NCBI GenBank assembly: GCA_023425645.1
Contig: JAFACG010000019.1
Location: 62,001-126,000, forward strand
Direction of reading: 5' to 3'
From: Pseudomonadota bacterium
GTDB lineage: Bacteria; Pseudomonadota; Gammaproteobacteria; Burkholderiales; Burkholderiaceae_B
Length of the DNA: 64,000 nt
Positions 15,301-24,138 of the stretch are shown here, piece by piece (the stretch's first letter is position 1; each line of letters begins with the position of its first letter). Under the pieces are notes generated by a model. The model was given only the letters and a program-made list of their open reading frames with translations, made no database searches and was not told the DNA's origin. The translations under genes and the position numbers were made by a program.

Positions 15301-17347
15301 AGCCGCCCAGGGCGACTTCCGTCGTCAGCGACACCAACGTCAACGGCAGCGGGTCTTCCTGGCGCACCACCACCTGGCCGTTGTCCGCCCAGTTCGGGGA
15401 AATCATGATTTGTATTTCTTCTGACTTGAGCGCCGGGGGCGTTCCAAACGGTTCGGTGGTGCGCTGCTTGGCTTCGGTAAGCTGGTCTACGCTGGGGCCG
15501 ACAAAGATGCCACTGGAACGGAACACGCGCAGCCATACTTTGTTGACGTTCTTGAACCGACCCTGACCGAAGGCGTTATCAACTTGCGCAGCAATCGGAA
15601 GCGTGTGCGCTTCCGCGATGATCGGGAGGCCTATCTGTATCTTGCTGGCCTCATAGTCGAGCGTGATCTTGCCGCCAGTCACCACGCGCGGGGGGTGCAC
15701 GGCGCCGTCGGTCAGAATGCTGACCGTCTTACCTTCAAGATAGTCAAGGCCACTGATTTCGTCCGCGGGCACACCGTCATAAGTCGCGCCACAGTCGACG
15801 AAGAAAGCGTCAGCAGGATCAACAAACTGACGCGACGCCATACGCTCGACGTACCGGACGCTGTTGCCGTCAATTTCCCGACGAACGACGCAGTAGAGGA
15901 AATCTTCATGTCCTTCAGCCACTACCGCGCACGATTCGAACACGCCGTCGGTAACGTGCTGGTGCCATGCGCCGATTTGCTGTTCGGGTACATACGTCAG
16001 GCCCAGCAGTTTGCCGCTGGTGCTGATGAACCACACAACCGGGTTCGGCGCCTTGGCGAAGGCCATGTCTGTTATCTCGAAGGAATCGAATAAGTGCGGC
16101 GATCGCAGCGACAAGTCGCCAGTGACGAACCCGCTTGCTTGCCAGTTATAGGCTAATTCACGTACATGCCCACCGCGGGCTGCGCCGTAGATCAACGTGT
16201 TGTTGATGATGACGGGTTGCACATTGCTGGCACCGACGTACGACTGAGGCCGCACGCTGATAGTGGTGGGCGTAATCGCATCGCTGTTCAACGACGTGAC
16301 GCGCCACTCGCCGGAACTTGTGAGCAGCAACAGTTCTGTCAGAGGCACGATATGCCGAATGGTGTTGGCTTCGCGGGCGGCCACACGGAATGAAATGCGG
16401 TCTTCGTCCTTGACCGGAATCGAATACGCCATGCTCGATTCGGTCGCGCTGCGTGTCATCCAGATATTTTGCGGCTTGTTGGTGGTGCCCGCAAAACAAC
16501 GGCGCTGTTCAAAGTAGGACACGGCGCCGGGGTACTCACCGGCGGCATTGAACACGGTTTCATACCGGGGCGGTGTTTTCGACAGATCGGGGGCGATGTT
16601 GTCGTCCACGATGCTGGTGCCACTGGTCTGGCCGATGTACCCATAGATACCGCCCTGCAACTTGAACACGTTGTAGCGCAGCGCCCCCGGTACCGCCCCC
16701 CAAGAAATGGTATTGGTGCACCCGGTTTCAAACAAGTTGCTGCCCACGCTGCCCGCAGCCGAGGCGACCGATTCGCTCACTTCATCTTGGCCGATTGCGG
16801 TGACGACGTAATAGTACGTGTACTTGACCTCAGTAGACCCCGCGCTTGTCACGGTCGGAGCGCCGGGCGCGGCGATGCTAGCGCCGAATGTGATGGTTTG
16901 TAGTTGCCAGTTGGTGGCGCCCAGGCGACGTAGTTCGCGCGGGGCGTAGTTGGGGTGCACCAGGGTCAGTACGTCCGCTGACTGCACGTAATGAATATCG
17001 AACAGGTCGGCTTCAGTGTAGGGGTTGGCGACCTCGTAAGGTACGCCGCCATCCAGCAGCGTGGCGCCCATGGTATGGAACCGGAAGTACCCGGCGCCCA
17101 TTTCAATGACCATGGTTTGCGTGGTCGAGTACGTGAACGACAGTAGCCGTACCTTTTTGGTGGAGTCCTTGACCTCACGAACAAACGCAAACCCTGGGCG
17201 GTTCTCAGCTGGTCCCTGCGGTTTGGTGATGAAGTTCAGGCACTTGGCCAGGCCGCTTTGATACTTGGCGTCGTCGATGCGCCCGAACAGTTCGGGCGTG
17301 ACTTCACCGCCAGCGAACGACCGTTGCAGAGTGCGGATATTCGCCAT
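15299..17347 (-). CDS. Tail tube nozzle protein, T7 gp12 / TubB-like
   Basis: A 682-residue structural protein beginning MANIRTLQRSFAGGEVTPEL, the characteristic N-terminus of podoviral nozzle proteins (SFxGGExSP). Other marks are NFITKPQGPAENRPGFAFV and FTYSTTQTMVIEMGAG. It forms the tapering end of the short tail beneath the adaptor. It follows the gp11-like adaptor gene by 2 bp, as in T7-like phages. The fibronectin-like segment SAGSTEVKYTYYYVVTAIGQ in the first third is a typical insertion. Confidence 0.92.
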   Translation of the reverse strand: MANIRTLQRSFAGGEVTPELFGRIDDAKYQSGLAKCLNFITKPQGPAENRPGFAFVREVKDSTKKVRLLSFTYSTTQTMVIEMGAGYFRFHTMGATLLDGGVPYEVANPYTEADLFDIHYVQSADVLTLVHPNYAPRELRRLGATNWQLQTITFGASIAAPGAPTVTSAGSTEVKYTYYYVVTAIGQDEVSESVASAAGSVGSNLFETGCTNTISWGAVPGALRYNVFKLQGGIYGYIGQTSGTSIVDDNIAPDLSKTPPRYETVFNAAGEYPGAVSYFEQRRCFAGTTNKPQNIWMTRSATESSMAYSIPVKDEDRISFRVAAREANTIRHIVPLTELLLLTSSGEWRVTSLNSDAITPTTISVRPQSYVGASNVQPVIINNTLIYGAARGGHVRELAYNWQASGFVTGDLSLRSPHLFDSFEITDMAFAKAPNPVVWFISTSGKLLGLTYVPEQQIGAWHQHVTDGVFESCAVVAEGHEDFLYCVVRREIDGNSVRYVERMASRQFVDPADAFFVDCGATYDGVPADEISGLDYLEGKTVSILTDGAVHPPRVVTGGKITLDYEASKIQIGLPIIAEAHTLPIAAQVDNAFGQGRFKNVNKVWLRVFRSSGIFVGPSVDQLTEAKQRTTEPFGTPPALKSEEIQIMISPNWADNGQVVVRQEDPLPLTLVSLTTEVALGG

Positions 17348-17349
17348 GG

Positions 17350-17991
17350 CTATCGCCCCCAGCCTGCACTGCCCGGCAGGGTTGTGCCACGGTCGGCCAT
17401 CCAGTCGGGCATGTGCGCGGGTGTAACCTGTTGCTGATTCGAATCAGACACAAGAGCCTGCGAGTTGACAAGCTGAAAGCTTTGGTAGCACGACCGGGCC
17501 ATGGCGGCGCCAGCGTCACCCTTGATGATCGGCCCGGCCAGGTGCGAGGCCAGCAGCCAGCCAAGGGCGTCAACAAAGAGGGGCGAATACTTTGTCGGGT
17601 CGGTGATGCGCGCGATGTATCGGACGGTGGCCTGCTCCGTATTCGTCAGGACGAACAGGGCGCCGTTGCTGTCTGCTTCCATTTCAAAGTCCTGCGTTCG
17701 CGCGTCGTTGGAAGCTGTCGCCGGGAGAATAGACAGTAAGCGAATGGCCTTGGCCGGTGCAGCATACGCGTAGGCCCAGTTCCACGTCTCGCGCGACAGC
17801 CGGGCCAGGTGTTCACGGCATGTGGCAAACTTCCACGGATGGGATTCCAGCAGGGAATCGCGTGCAATGGGGTAGAAGCGCGCGCAGTGTTCGCTTTGGG
17901 CGGAACCTTCGGGCGGGTTGATGCTCGCCACCGTGGCGTTGTCGCCCAGCCTGGATAGTGCGAGATTACAGATATCGACTTCAGACGCCAT
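17350..17991 (-). CDS. Head-tail adaptor / tail tubular protein A-like
   Basis: A 213-residue protein starting MASEVDICNLALSRLGDNA, the classic opening of gp11/TubA-type adaptors that sit between portal and nozzle. WAYAYAAPAKAIRLLSI and FVDALGWLLASHLAGPI in the middle also match. I start at 17991, the Met that gives the family N-terminus; a longer frame reaches 18021 but adds unrelated residues. It is followed directly by the nozzle gene. Confidence 0.9.
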   Translation of the reverse strand: MASEVDICNLALSRLGDNATVASINPPEGSAQSEHCARFYPIARDSLLESHPWKFATCREHLARLSRETWNWAYAYAAPAKAIRLLSILPATASNDARTQDFEMEADSNGALFVLTNTEQATVRYIARITDPTKYSPLFVDALGWLLASHLAGPIIKGDAGAAMARSCYQSFQLVNSQALVSDSNQQQVTPAHMPDWMADRGTTLPGSAGWGR

Positions 17992-18055
17992 TGCGACACC
18001 TTTATAAAAGCGGGGGCGCAAGGCCCCCGAAAGTTACTGCTGAAGGAGACACCAG

Positions 18056-18286
18056 TTAAACGAGATCGTTGGAGTCGCCGCCCGTCGAACCGCCCGTTGG
18101 GTTGGCGCCCTGGCCGCCTGCGGGGGGCTGGCCGCCAGTAGGCGGCTGTTTGCCCTTGGGCTTTTCGTGTTCGACCGGCGCGGGGGCGAACCACGAACCC
18201 TTCGTCCCTTTGGGAACGTCGAATTTTTCACCCACGCGCTTGCGCGATCCGCCGAAAAAGCCCTCTTTCAGTGCAATCACTTCCAT
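18056..18286 (-). CDS. Small Pro/Gly-tailed phage protein
   Basis: A 76-residue protein. Residues 1-35 are ordered (MEVIALKEGFFGGSRKRVGE, then a basic KFDVPKGTKG stretch), a pattern seen in small proteins between capsid and adaptor genes of podoviruses. The rest is a low-complexity Pro-Gly-Gln-Thr tail. No enzyme motif. The gene lies in the same operon, 12 bp after the cement gene. Role unknown, perhaps a minor virion component. Confidence 0.7.
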   Translation of the reverse strand: MEVIALKEGFFGGSRKRVGEKFDVPKGTKGSWFAPAPVEHEKPKGKQPPTGGQPPAGGQGANPTGGSTGGDSNDLV

Positions 18287-18298
18287 GTCGTGCGCTCC

Positions 18299-18679
18299 TT
18301 ACAGTGCGTCAGGGTAGGCTTTCCAAGAAGCCGGTTCCTGATCCGTGAGGAAAGCCGAGAAGGTGCCCGCCGCGCTGTAATCCAGTCGCAGGAAGCGCTG
18401 GTTCTCGTATGGCACGCCTAAGACGAAGCGCGAACCAATTGCGGCGCCCGACGGTACAGTGACGGAAGCAACCTTGGTGTAGCCGGAGCCCTCCGTGTTG
18501 CTGGTTTCCAGCGAGACAGTGACAGCGGCAGCAGGCGACGCGTCGGCGACGATAACCACCCACATGGTCCGGCCCGGGCCGATATCGCGGTCGCTGGACA
18601 GGTCCACCACATTGGTGGACACGCCCGTGGCCGCAAGCACCTGCTTGACGGAAAATTCAAGGCGAGAATCAATAATCAT
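18299..18679 (-). CDS. Capsid cement/decoration protein, Bbp16-like
   Basis: A 126-residue beta-rich protein (MIIDSRLEFSVKQVLAATG, then repeated short strands; SRFVLGVPYENQRFLRLDY). Location immediately after the major capsid gene, size and composition fit the jelly-roll cement protein of BPP-1 that clamps capsomers from outside. The start at 18679 lies 12 bp past the capsid stop, after a GGGGAAACG leader. The assignment relies on remembered family likeness and synteny. Confidence 0.78.
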   Translation of the reverse strand: MIIDSRLEFSVKQVLAATGVSTNVVDLSSDRDIGPGRTMWVVIVADASPAAAVTVSLETSNTEGSGYTKVASVTVPSGAAIGSRFVLGVPYENQRFLRLDYSAAGTFSAFLTDQEPASWKAYPDAL

Positions 18680-18690
18680 GTCGTTTCCCC

Positions 18691-19701
18691 TTACGCCACG
18701 CGGGCTTCGGAATTCAGGATGGCGTCGCAAGTGCGCACCGGGATGTCGTCAAACACCATGACGCGCTTACCGGCTACGGTTTCCCACGACAGGTTGTTGG
18801 CGATCTTGTCCAGGATGCCAAGGCGCAAGTTCGTGCGGATCGTGCGGTTCGCATAGAACGCGGCGCGGCCCATGCCCAGTTGGGGGATACGTTCGCTCGC
18901 CTGCACCATCAAGCGGATAAGCGCCTTGCGGGCAGCTTCGCCATTCGTGCCGTCGGACAGTTCAGACACGTCGATGTTGGCAATGCGAACGACGTAGCGC
19001 CAGTCGCGCACGGTCAAGCCTGCGTCCCAGCGGTAGTGCGTGCGGTAGGCTTCCATGCGCCCGCCATTACCGTCGACGTTTTCGACTGTGACCTGGCCCT
19101 TGTCGGTGACAGACAGCCCAGCCTTCGAACCCTTCGGGTAGATACCGTGAACCGTGTTCGGCCCCCAGACCACCAGATAGATCGACGTGTTGTCCGTCTG
19201 TCCAGACGCTGAACCACCGTTGACGATGTTGTCGCCGTTGGGTGCCGACAGCGAATTAAAGCGTGGCGCGAACCCCGTAAAAGCGGCGGGTTCGGTGCCT
19301 TCGTTGCCGTAAAACAGCGTACCGGCCATTTCCTGGTTCATACCTTCAATGTGGGCACGATCTTCGGAAAGCCGGAACGATGCAGTGTTGCCGTTCAGGT
19401 CGGCCAGTGCCTTATCAACTTCGGCATACGCTTCGAGCATGCCGGTGTTGTCGGCCACTTGCACAGTGGTCGATTTCGTGGGCTGCACGCCGCCGTACAG
19501 CTTGCGCCATGTTGGGCTGGGCAGGCCGGTGCGGATGCTGGTGCGGTGCCCGGTCGGCAAGTTACCCTCGATAAACGTCATGTCTTCGAGGATGGGGTTT
19601 GTTTCGTTCAGAATCTCGACAATGTCGGCGATCTGCCCGTTGGGGTCCAAACGCTTGGCCACGTCGGCCAGGGTCGGATTGTTCACGGAAAGGGTAGGCA
19701 T
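18691..19701 (-). CDS. Major capsid protein, BPP-1-type
   Basis: A 336-residue protein (MPTLSVNNPTLADVAKRLDP). Features of BPP-1/podovirus capsid proteins are TFIEGNLPTGHRTSIRTGLP, an acidic DKALADLNGN helix, and a C-terminal VMVFDDIPVRTCDAIL that ends the A-domain. BPP-1 capsids use an HK97-like fold with permuted topology. No protease gene is present, consistent with assembly on a scaffold without HK97-type proteolysis. It lies between scaffold and cement genes. Confidence 0.93.
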   Translation of the reverse strand: MPTLSVNNPTLADVAKRLDPNGQIADIVEILNETNPILEDMTFIEGNLPTGHRTSIRTGLPSPTWRKLYGGVQPTKSTTVQVADNTGMLEAYAEVDKALADLNGNTASFRLSEDRAHIEGMNQEMAGTLFYGNEGTEPAAFTGFAPRFNSLSAPNGDNIVNGGSASGQTDNTSIYLVVWGPNTVHGIYPKGSKAGLSVTDKGQVTVENVDGNGGRMEAYRTHYRWDAGLTVRDWRYVVRIANIDVSELSDGTNGEAARKALIRLMVQASERIPQLGMGRAAFYANRTIRTNLRLGILDKIANNLSWETVAGKRVMVFDDIPVRTCDAILNSEARVA

Positions 19702-19712
19702 AGTCTATGCTC

Positions 19713-20384
19713 CTAGTTCATGTTGCTGTTCGGATAAAACCGCTTCGCGTCGCCCGCCTGGGGTTGCCCGGGGGCGGAGCCGACTACCAAACGATCTTCG
19801 CTGATGGCCTTGCCGGTACGCACCATGAAGCGGATAACTTCAGGGTGATTGCCCATACCGGATTCATGCAGCAGTGTGCGCAGTTCAGGCGTGCCGAAGG
19901 TGTCCAGGGCTTTCTTTGCCGTGGCAAGGTTTTCATTGAGGCCATCGCCCCCGAATTCCTTGTCCGCGCGCGAAGTTTCCGCCCATTGCTCTTGCACGGC
20001 TGCAATCTGCTCGGCTTGGCGGGCCTGGATAACAGGCGCTACCTTGTCGATCATCTTTTGCGCTTGATCTTGGGGCAGGTTCAGTTCCTTGGCGACTTCG
20101 GCAAATTGCTCAAGCACCTGGGGGTCGATAGGCGCGGTGCCTTCGGCCTGTTGGAACTCGTAGGTTTCGGGCGCGCCTTCCGGCTTGCTTTCCGTTTTGC
20201 CTTGCTCACCTTCGGCACCGTCAGCCTGTTGGCCTTCAACTTGCTGGCCTTCGGCTACCTGTCCTTCGGTCGTTTGCTGCGTTTGGTCGCCTTCTGCCAC
20301 ACCAGTAGTGGTTTCGGTGACCTGTTCAGATGCTTGGCCTTCAGGGGTCGTTGCGGCTTCCGACATCAGTGTTTCGGTTGTCAT
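19713..20384 (-). CDS. Capsid scaffolding protein
   Basis: A 223-residue, strongly acidic, helical protein. The first 75 residues are Glu/Gln/Thr/Gly-rich and disordered; residues about 88-150 form charged helices (PQVLEQFAEVAKELNLP, then QAQKMIDKVAPVIQ). It is placed immediately before the capsid gene, where scaffold genes belong. The C-terminus (KRFYPNSNMN) matches the end of the nearby staple-like protein. The gene overlaps the Bbp19-like gene by 44 bp, which suggests coupled translation. Confidence 0.9.
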   Translation of the reverse strand: MTTETLMSEAATTPEGQASEQVTETTTGVAEGDQTQQTTEGQVAEGQQVEGQQADGAEGEQGKTESKPEGAPETYEFQQAEGTAPIDPQVLEQFAEVAKELNLPQDQAQKMIDKVAPVIQARQAEQIAAVQEQWAETSRADKEFGGDGLNENLATAKKALDTFGTPELRTLLHESGMGNHPEVIRFMVRTGKAISEDRLVVGSAPGQPQAGDAKRFYPNSNMN

Positions 20385-20688
20385 GGACTTGTTCCTTCAC
20401 CATCAATGTGTATAGCTCGGGACAAAGCGTGTGAATCTGCGCGATGATGCGTAGGCCTTCGTTTCTGTTGCCTTCCGCGAAAGCCATGGCCATCGCGTTG
20501 GTGTTGAACGAAAGCCGGAACACCCCGGCCCGGTCCAGTTGGCGCCACACGATGCGGCGCCCCCGCTTACTGCCCATGAGCCACTTAAAATCCGCTTCCT
20601 CCGAATCCTTGGTCTGCTTGGCGGCCAGTTCCTTTTCGGCCTGGGCGCGTTCTAAGCTGCGGATATCGGTAGGGTCGTAATTGCTCAT
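20341..20688 (-). CDS. Bbp19-like phage protein
   Basis: A 115-residue protein with the family signature ADFKWLMGSKRGRRIVWRQL followed by RAGVFRLSFN, then NTNAMAMAFAEGNRNEG and a helix. Members are conserved in BPP-1-like phages between portal and scaffold genes; function unknown. It overlaps the following scaffold gene by 44 bp. ATG 20688 is the natural start, with a weak leader. Confidence 0.8.
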   Translation of the reverse strand: MSNYDPTDIRSLERAQAEKELAAKQTKDSEEADFKWLMGSKRGRRIVWRQLDRAGVFRLSFNTNAMAMAFAEGNRNEGLRIIAQIHTLCPELYTLMVKEQVHDNRNTDVGSRNDP

Positions 20689-20717
20689 GGCGACAATTTA
20701 TGCGTGCGCGATGGAGA

Positions 20718-20727
20718 TACGCGTACT
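20718..20727 (-). repeat. Late-junction word TACGCGTACT, copy c
   Basis: It starts right after the TGA stop of the staple-like gene and is 30 bp before the Bbp19-like ATG. Confidence 0.7.
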
Positions 20728-21051
20728 TCAGGACATGCTGCTGTTCGGATACAGGTCGCGGGCATCGCGCTCGTCCGCCGGTTTACTCAACGCCATATCA
20801 GTGATTTGCAACCCCACGTCGCGGGACGCGCCTTCGTCCTGGCGTTCGTATTCGCTGACAGACTGCACAGTGACCAGCGCGGTAAGCTGCAACTTTTCGC
20901 CGACGGCGGGAAGGGTCGTAATGCCCAGCTTGTCCAGTGACTCCCGATCAAGGTTGATGCACAGGCCGTACGGGTATTCGGGTCGGTCCGTATCGCAGCA
21001 CCCATCGCCCAGCATGGTTTTGTCTTTGGGGCTGCGCTTCATGTTGATCAT
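20728..21051 (-). CDS. Capsid staple-like protein
   Basis: A 107-residue protein (MINMKRSPKDKTMLGDGC, then YPYGLCINLDRESLDKLGI and VGEKLQLTALVTVQSVS). This small beta-barrel-like pattern next to portal and scaffold genes is annotated as a capsid staple in related phages. It ends RDLYPNSSMS, nearly the same decapeptide as the scaffold C-terminus. Present in the late operon 14 bp after the portal gene. Role inferred. Confidence 0.65.
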   Translation of the reverse strand: MINMKRSPKDKTMLGDGCCDTDRPEYPYGLCINLDRESLDKLGITTLPAVGEKLQLTALVTVQSVSEYERQDEGASRDVGLQITDMALSKPADERDARDLYPNSSMS

Positions 21052-21065
21052 GGCGGTGTGTCCTT

Positions 21066-22736
21066 TCAGGTGTACCCACTGAATGCCGCAGTAGCATCTG
21101 TCAGTAGGTTGGGCTCGTTGGTCTTGATGCCGCCCAGCTTGCTTGCGGCGTCTGCGCCTTGTTGCAGCATTTCCGCTTGCTGCTGCGCCTGGGCGGCTTC
21201 GGCGCGTTGCTGGCGGATGATGGCGACCTGCTCACCGGGCACGATCAATTCGGGGTCAATGCCCAGCATGTCGGCGTAGGCGTCGGCCCAGCGGTCGGCG
21301 TCCAGCTTGTCCAGTACGTCGGGTTTGAGTCGCGCCACGGCGCCCAGGTTGCCGACGAAGCGGTCAACGCTGTTCGTGGCCACAGCACGTTGGGCTTGGG
21401 CCAGCATGGACACGAATTCAACGGCCAGTTCAGTGTCTTGCAGTTCTTCGGGCGGGGGCGGCAAAATGCCCGCTTCAACCATGCGATTGAAGACCATGTC
21501 GATCATCGGGCTAAGGATTTCATTGTGTAAACGCTCAAGCACTGGCCCCAGCATCAGCAGCTTTTCTTCGTGACGTTCGGCCACTTCCGTGGCCGTCATG
21601 CGGCCCAGGTCGTTGTTGGCCAGCATGAGGAACAGATCGGCGTAGAAGCTGGCCTTGATGCGCTCGCGAACGTCGCGAATATCTTCCAGCAAATGGCTTA
21701 GGTCAATGTTGACTTCGAATGCCGTGCGAATCCCGCCGGTCGGTGAGGCCGTGTCCAAGTACGTGATGCCGCCCGGTAGCGTATCGGCGATGTTGCCCTT
21801 CATGTTGGTGGGCATTTGCAGCGGCGGCTTGGTCTTGTAGTCGATGCCCTGGGCCTTGCGTAGCTGTTCGTGCTGCAATTGCTTAATGTCGCCCAGGGCT
21901 TCCATGGCCGGGCTGTTGCCGTAAATATCGCCGCCGGACTTGGCCCAGCGGGGCGAAAGCGCGGGGAACTCCTTGAAGCCGGATTCGCGCAGGAAACGAC
22001 CGTCTTCACTGCCCGGCTCGAAATAGACGGACTTCCAAGGCATGTTGACCGCGTCGCGCTTTCGGGTATCCCGGTCGGTGCGCGGTTCAATCGCATGAAT
22101 CACCGTGATCCACTTGTCCAGAGCGCCTTGTTCGTAAAGGCTTTGCACCGTGTGGCTGCATTTGTCCTTGCCGAATTCCGCCACCATCTGCGCAACGGTC
22201 AGTTGGAACTCCCGGTACAGCGTGTTGACCTTGCCCCGGTAATCCGTCGCGATGGCGTACTCGCCCACGGTCAGCGGGTGGTGGTGGATGACGGTGTCGT
22301 AGTCGGGTAGCACGATGGTGCTGGCCGTACCGAAGGCACCCAGTTCTTCATAGATGGTGTGCAGCGCCAGGTATGTGTTGGACTTGGCGAATACGATTTG
22401 CATCAGACGCGTGACGTCAGCCAGCCATGCTTTGACCGGCGCGGCTTCGTCCAGTTGCGGGTCGGATGTTGTCAACCGGAACCACGGGCGGGCTGGGCTG
22501 GTCATGCCCGCCATCAGGCCAGCGGCCAGGGTGCGCAGCGCCCGCGTGCCGGTGTTGTCGTAAATCGAATTGTGGCGCTTCTGGCCACGGTTGCGATCTT
22601 CGACAAAGAAGCGGCCCGAACGTGGCAGCAGGTAGTCGCTGATATCCTTCCAGTGATCCAGCCAACTGCTGCGTTCCTCTTTAAGCTGTCCCCAACGCAG
22701 GTTCAGCTTTTGGCGTGGCGTCCTTTGCTCACTCAT
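21066..22736 (-). CDS. Portal / head-tail connector protein, podovirus type
   Basis: A 556-residue protein of the size and pattern of T7 gp8-like connectors: the opening RQKLNLRWGQLKEERSSWLDHWKDI with DYLLPRSGRF, then GTRALRTLAAGLMAGMTSP, and MTATEVAERHEEKLLMLGPV in the C-terminal third. The dodecameric portal nucleates the capsid and is the DNA channel. A Gln/Ala-rich tail (QRAEAAQAQQQAEMLQQGAD) probably projects into the head. It follows the small coiled-coil gene by 3 bp. Confidence 0.93.
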   Translation of the reverse strand: MSEQRTPRQKLNLRWGQLKEERSSWLDHWKDISDYLLPRSGRFFVEDRNRGQKRHNSIYDNTGTRALRTLAAGLMAGMTSPARPWFRLTTSDPQLDEAAPVKAWLADVTRLMQIVFAKSNTYLALHTIYEELGAFGTASTIVLPDYDTVIHHHPLTVGEYAIATDYRGKVNTLYREFQLTVAQMVAEFGKDKCSHTVQSLYEQGALDKWITVIHAIEPRTDRDTRKRDAVNMPWKSVYFEPGSEDGRFLRESGFKEFPALSPRWAKSGGDIYGNSPAMEALGDIKQLQHEQLRKAQGIDYKTKPPLQMPTNMKGNIADTLPGGITYLDTASPTGGIRTAFEVNIDLSHLLEDIRDVRERIKASFYADLFLMLANNDLGRMTATEVAERHEEKLLMLGPVLERLHNEILSPMIDMVFNRMVEAGILPPPPEELQDTELAVEFVSMLAQAQRAVATNSVDRFVGNLGAVARLKPDVLDKLDADRWADAYADMLGIDPELIVPGEQVAIIRQQRAEAAQAQQQAEMLQQGADAASKLGGIKTNEPNLLTDATAAFSGYT

Positions 22737-22739
22737 GGT

Positions 22740-23162
22740 TTAGCCGCCCAGCAGGGTGTTTTTGCCTAGTTGCAATGCATTGGGGTCAACGCCTTGCGGC
22801 CCGGTCAGCATGGTGCCGGAAGCCCCGGCGCGGCCTGCCTGGCTCGCTGCATCAGCCACCGCTGCCGAGTCCGCGCGACGCGACGATGCGCGGTTCGCGC
22901 TTTCGTCGGCCCGCTTGACCTGTTCGGCGTACTGCTGTTCCTGGCGTGCAGCCTGTTCTTCAATCTGCTGCGCTTGCCTCTCGGCTTCGGCAGCGCGTTG
23001 CTGGGCTTCCCGTTCAGCCTGGGCGGCCTGTTGACGTGCGGCTTCCTCTTGCTGTTGGGCAGCGCGTTCGGCAGCGCGTTGTTGCTTCTTGCCGTTGTCG
23101 TACTGCACGGCAGCAGTAGCTACGGCAGCGACCGCAGCAACGGCGGTTACGGCTCCTGACAT
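22740..23162 (-). CDS. Small phage protein: hydrophobic N-terminus plus Ala/Gln/Glu coiled coil
   Basis: A 140-residue protein. Residues 1-20 are Ala/Val-rich and hydrophobic (AVTAVAAVAAVATAAV). Residues about 25-90 are a long coiled coil of Ala, Gln, Glu and Arg. The tail (LTGPQGVDPNALQLGKNTLLGG) is conserved-looking and ends in LLGG, as in some minor head proteins of podoviruses. It overlaps the preceding gene by 16 bp. Function unknown; perhaps an internal head protein. Confidence 0.7.
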   Translation of the reverse strand: MSGAVTAVAAVAAVATAAVQYDNGKKQQRAAERAAQQQEEAARQQAAQAEREAQQRAAEAERQAQQIEEQAARQEQQYAEQVKRADESANRASSRRADSAAVADAASQAGRAGASGTMLTGPQGVDPNALQLGKNTLLGG

Positions 23163-23608
23163 GGTTCATTCTCCTGATGGTTTCGACGCGACAACAGCCG
23201 GTGGGCTTCGTCGGTAAATTCGTTTTCTGCGTCTTCGACCGTCCGCGCCATGCTGGGGAAAAGCATCGTGACGTGCGTTTCGTCGTGAGCCAGGAAGACT
23301 TGTTTGCGTCCGGCGGCGGCCTGCATGACGTGATAGCCGAACAAGTGTTGGGGCTGGTCGCCGCCAACAAACACCGTACAGTTGCCGTTGACGATGACGA
23401 CAGTGTCCAGCTTGATCAGGGCGCCGGTCAGCACCACGCCAGCGGGGATAACGATCGTGCGGGCATACATTCCTGCGTGAAGCACATGCTGGGTTTCGAT
23501 GCCCACCTGCGGCAGGCCGATCAATTCGTCTTCCAGGCGACGCACCATGTCAACGGCCTGCGCTGACATGGTGGGCAGGCTGGGCGATGCAGTGGCCAAG
23601 GCCGTCAT
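23147..23608 (-). CDS. Phage protein, possible beta-barrel (cupin-like)
   Basis: A 153-residue protein between the terminase block and portal. After a helical start, residues 45-115 are beta-rich (YARTIVIPAGVVLTGALIKL; TVVIVNGNCTVFVGG; AHDETHVTMLF), a cupin-like succession of strands with one late His. It overlaps the GNAT gene upstream by 4 bp and the coiled-coil gene downstream by 16 bp. Proteins like this are common just before podoviral portals; function unknown. Confidence 0.65.
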   Translation of the reverse strand: MTALATASPSLPTMSAQAVDMVRRLEDELIGLPQVGIETQHVLHAGMYARTIVIPAGVVLTGALIKLDTVVIVNGNCTVFVGGDQPQHLFGYHVMQAAAGRKQVFLAHDETHVTMLFPSMARTVEDAENEFTDEAHRLLSRRNHQENEPCQEP

Positions 23609-24063
23609 GTCAGCCCCCGCATGTAGACACGGTTGGTTTCGCGGTAGCCCATGCGCGGCATGACCTGAGCCAGGCGCCCGTTTGAAGGGGAACTGACGAA
23701 GAACACAACTGCACCGACGTCGCGCGCCAGGGCTTCCGCTGCGCGCAGTAGCTTGATGCCAGCGCCACCGCCACGGGCCGAGGGCGTGACGAAGTACGAT
23801 TCAGTCGATGCGATGCATTTCCCAAAGTGCGGTACGACGGACACGATCAGCACCAGAAAGCCGATTAGCGTGCCGCCCCGGTACGCGCCAAGAAGTTGCA
23901 GTGCGCCCGCCGCTTCCATTTGCCGGTACATCTCGATTTGCACATCAGGCGTGCCCAGTTCGGGCGTGGCCGATTCCTGGGCGTACTCGGCAAAGAGCGC
24001 AAACAGGTTCGGTTCGCGCTCCATGTCGGCGACTGTACGAGATTTGACAAGAATAGACATCAT
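23605..24063 (-). CDS. Phage GNAT-like acetyltransferase
   Basis: A 152-residue protein with the GNAT layout: an internal GTLIGFLVLIVS strand, the acetyl-CoA loop ARGGGAGIKLLRAAEALAR (related to the Q/RxxGxG/A motif), and a C-terminal MPRMGYRETNRVYMR. Such genes occur in many podoviruses near the portal; substrates are unknown. The start is taken at 24063 (MMSILV); 24060 is equally possible. The late-junction word lies 31 bp upstream. Confidence 0.75.
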   Translation of the reverse strand: MMSILVKSRTVADMEREPNLFALFAEYAQESATPELGTPDVQIEMYRQMEAAGALQLLGAYRGGTLIGFLVLIVSVVPHFGKCIASTESYFVTPSARGGGAGIKLLRAAEALARDVGAVVFFVSSPSNGRLAQVMPRMGYRETNRVYMRGLT

Positions 24064-24093
24064 GCGGGCCAATGTAGGGCCGCCCAAGTGAGT

Positions 24094-24103
24094 TACGCGT
24101 ACT
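24094..24103 (-). repeat. Late-junction word TACGCGTACT, copy d
   Basis: It lies 31 bp before the GNAT start and between this gene and the oppositely oriented lipoprotein gene. It is the only copy not close to a stop codon. Confidence 0.7.
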
Positions 24104-24138
24104 TCGCCGCTATACTGGCGGGAAACAAGGAGAAGACC

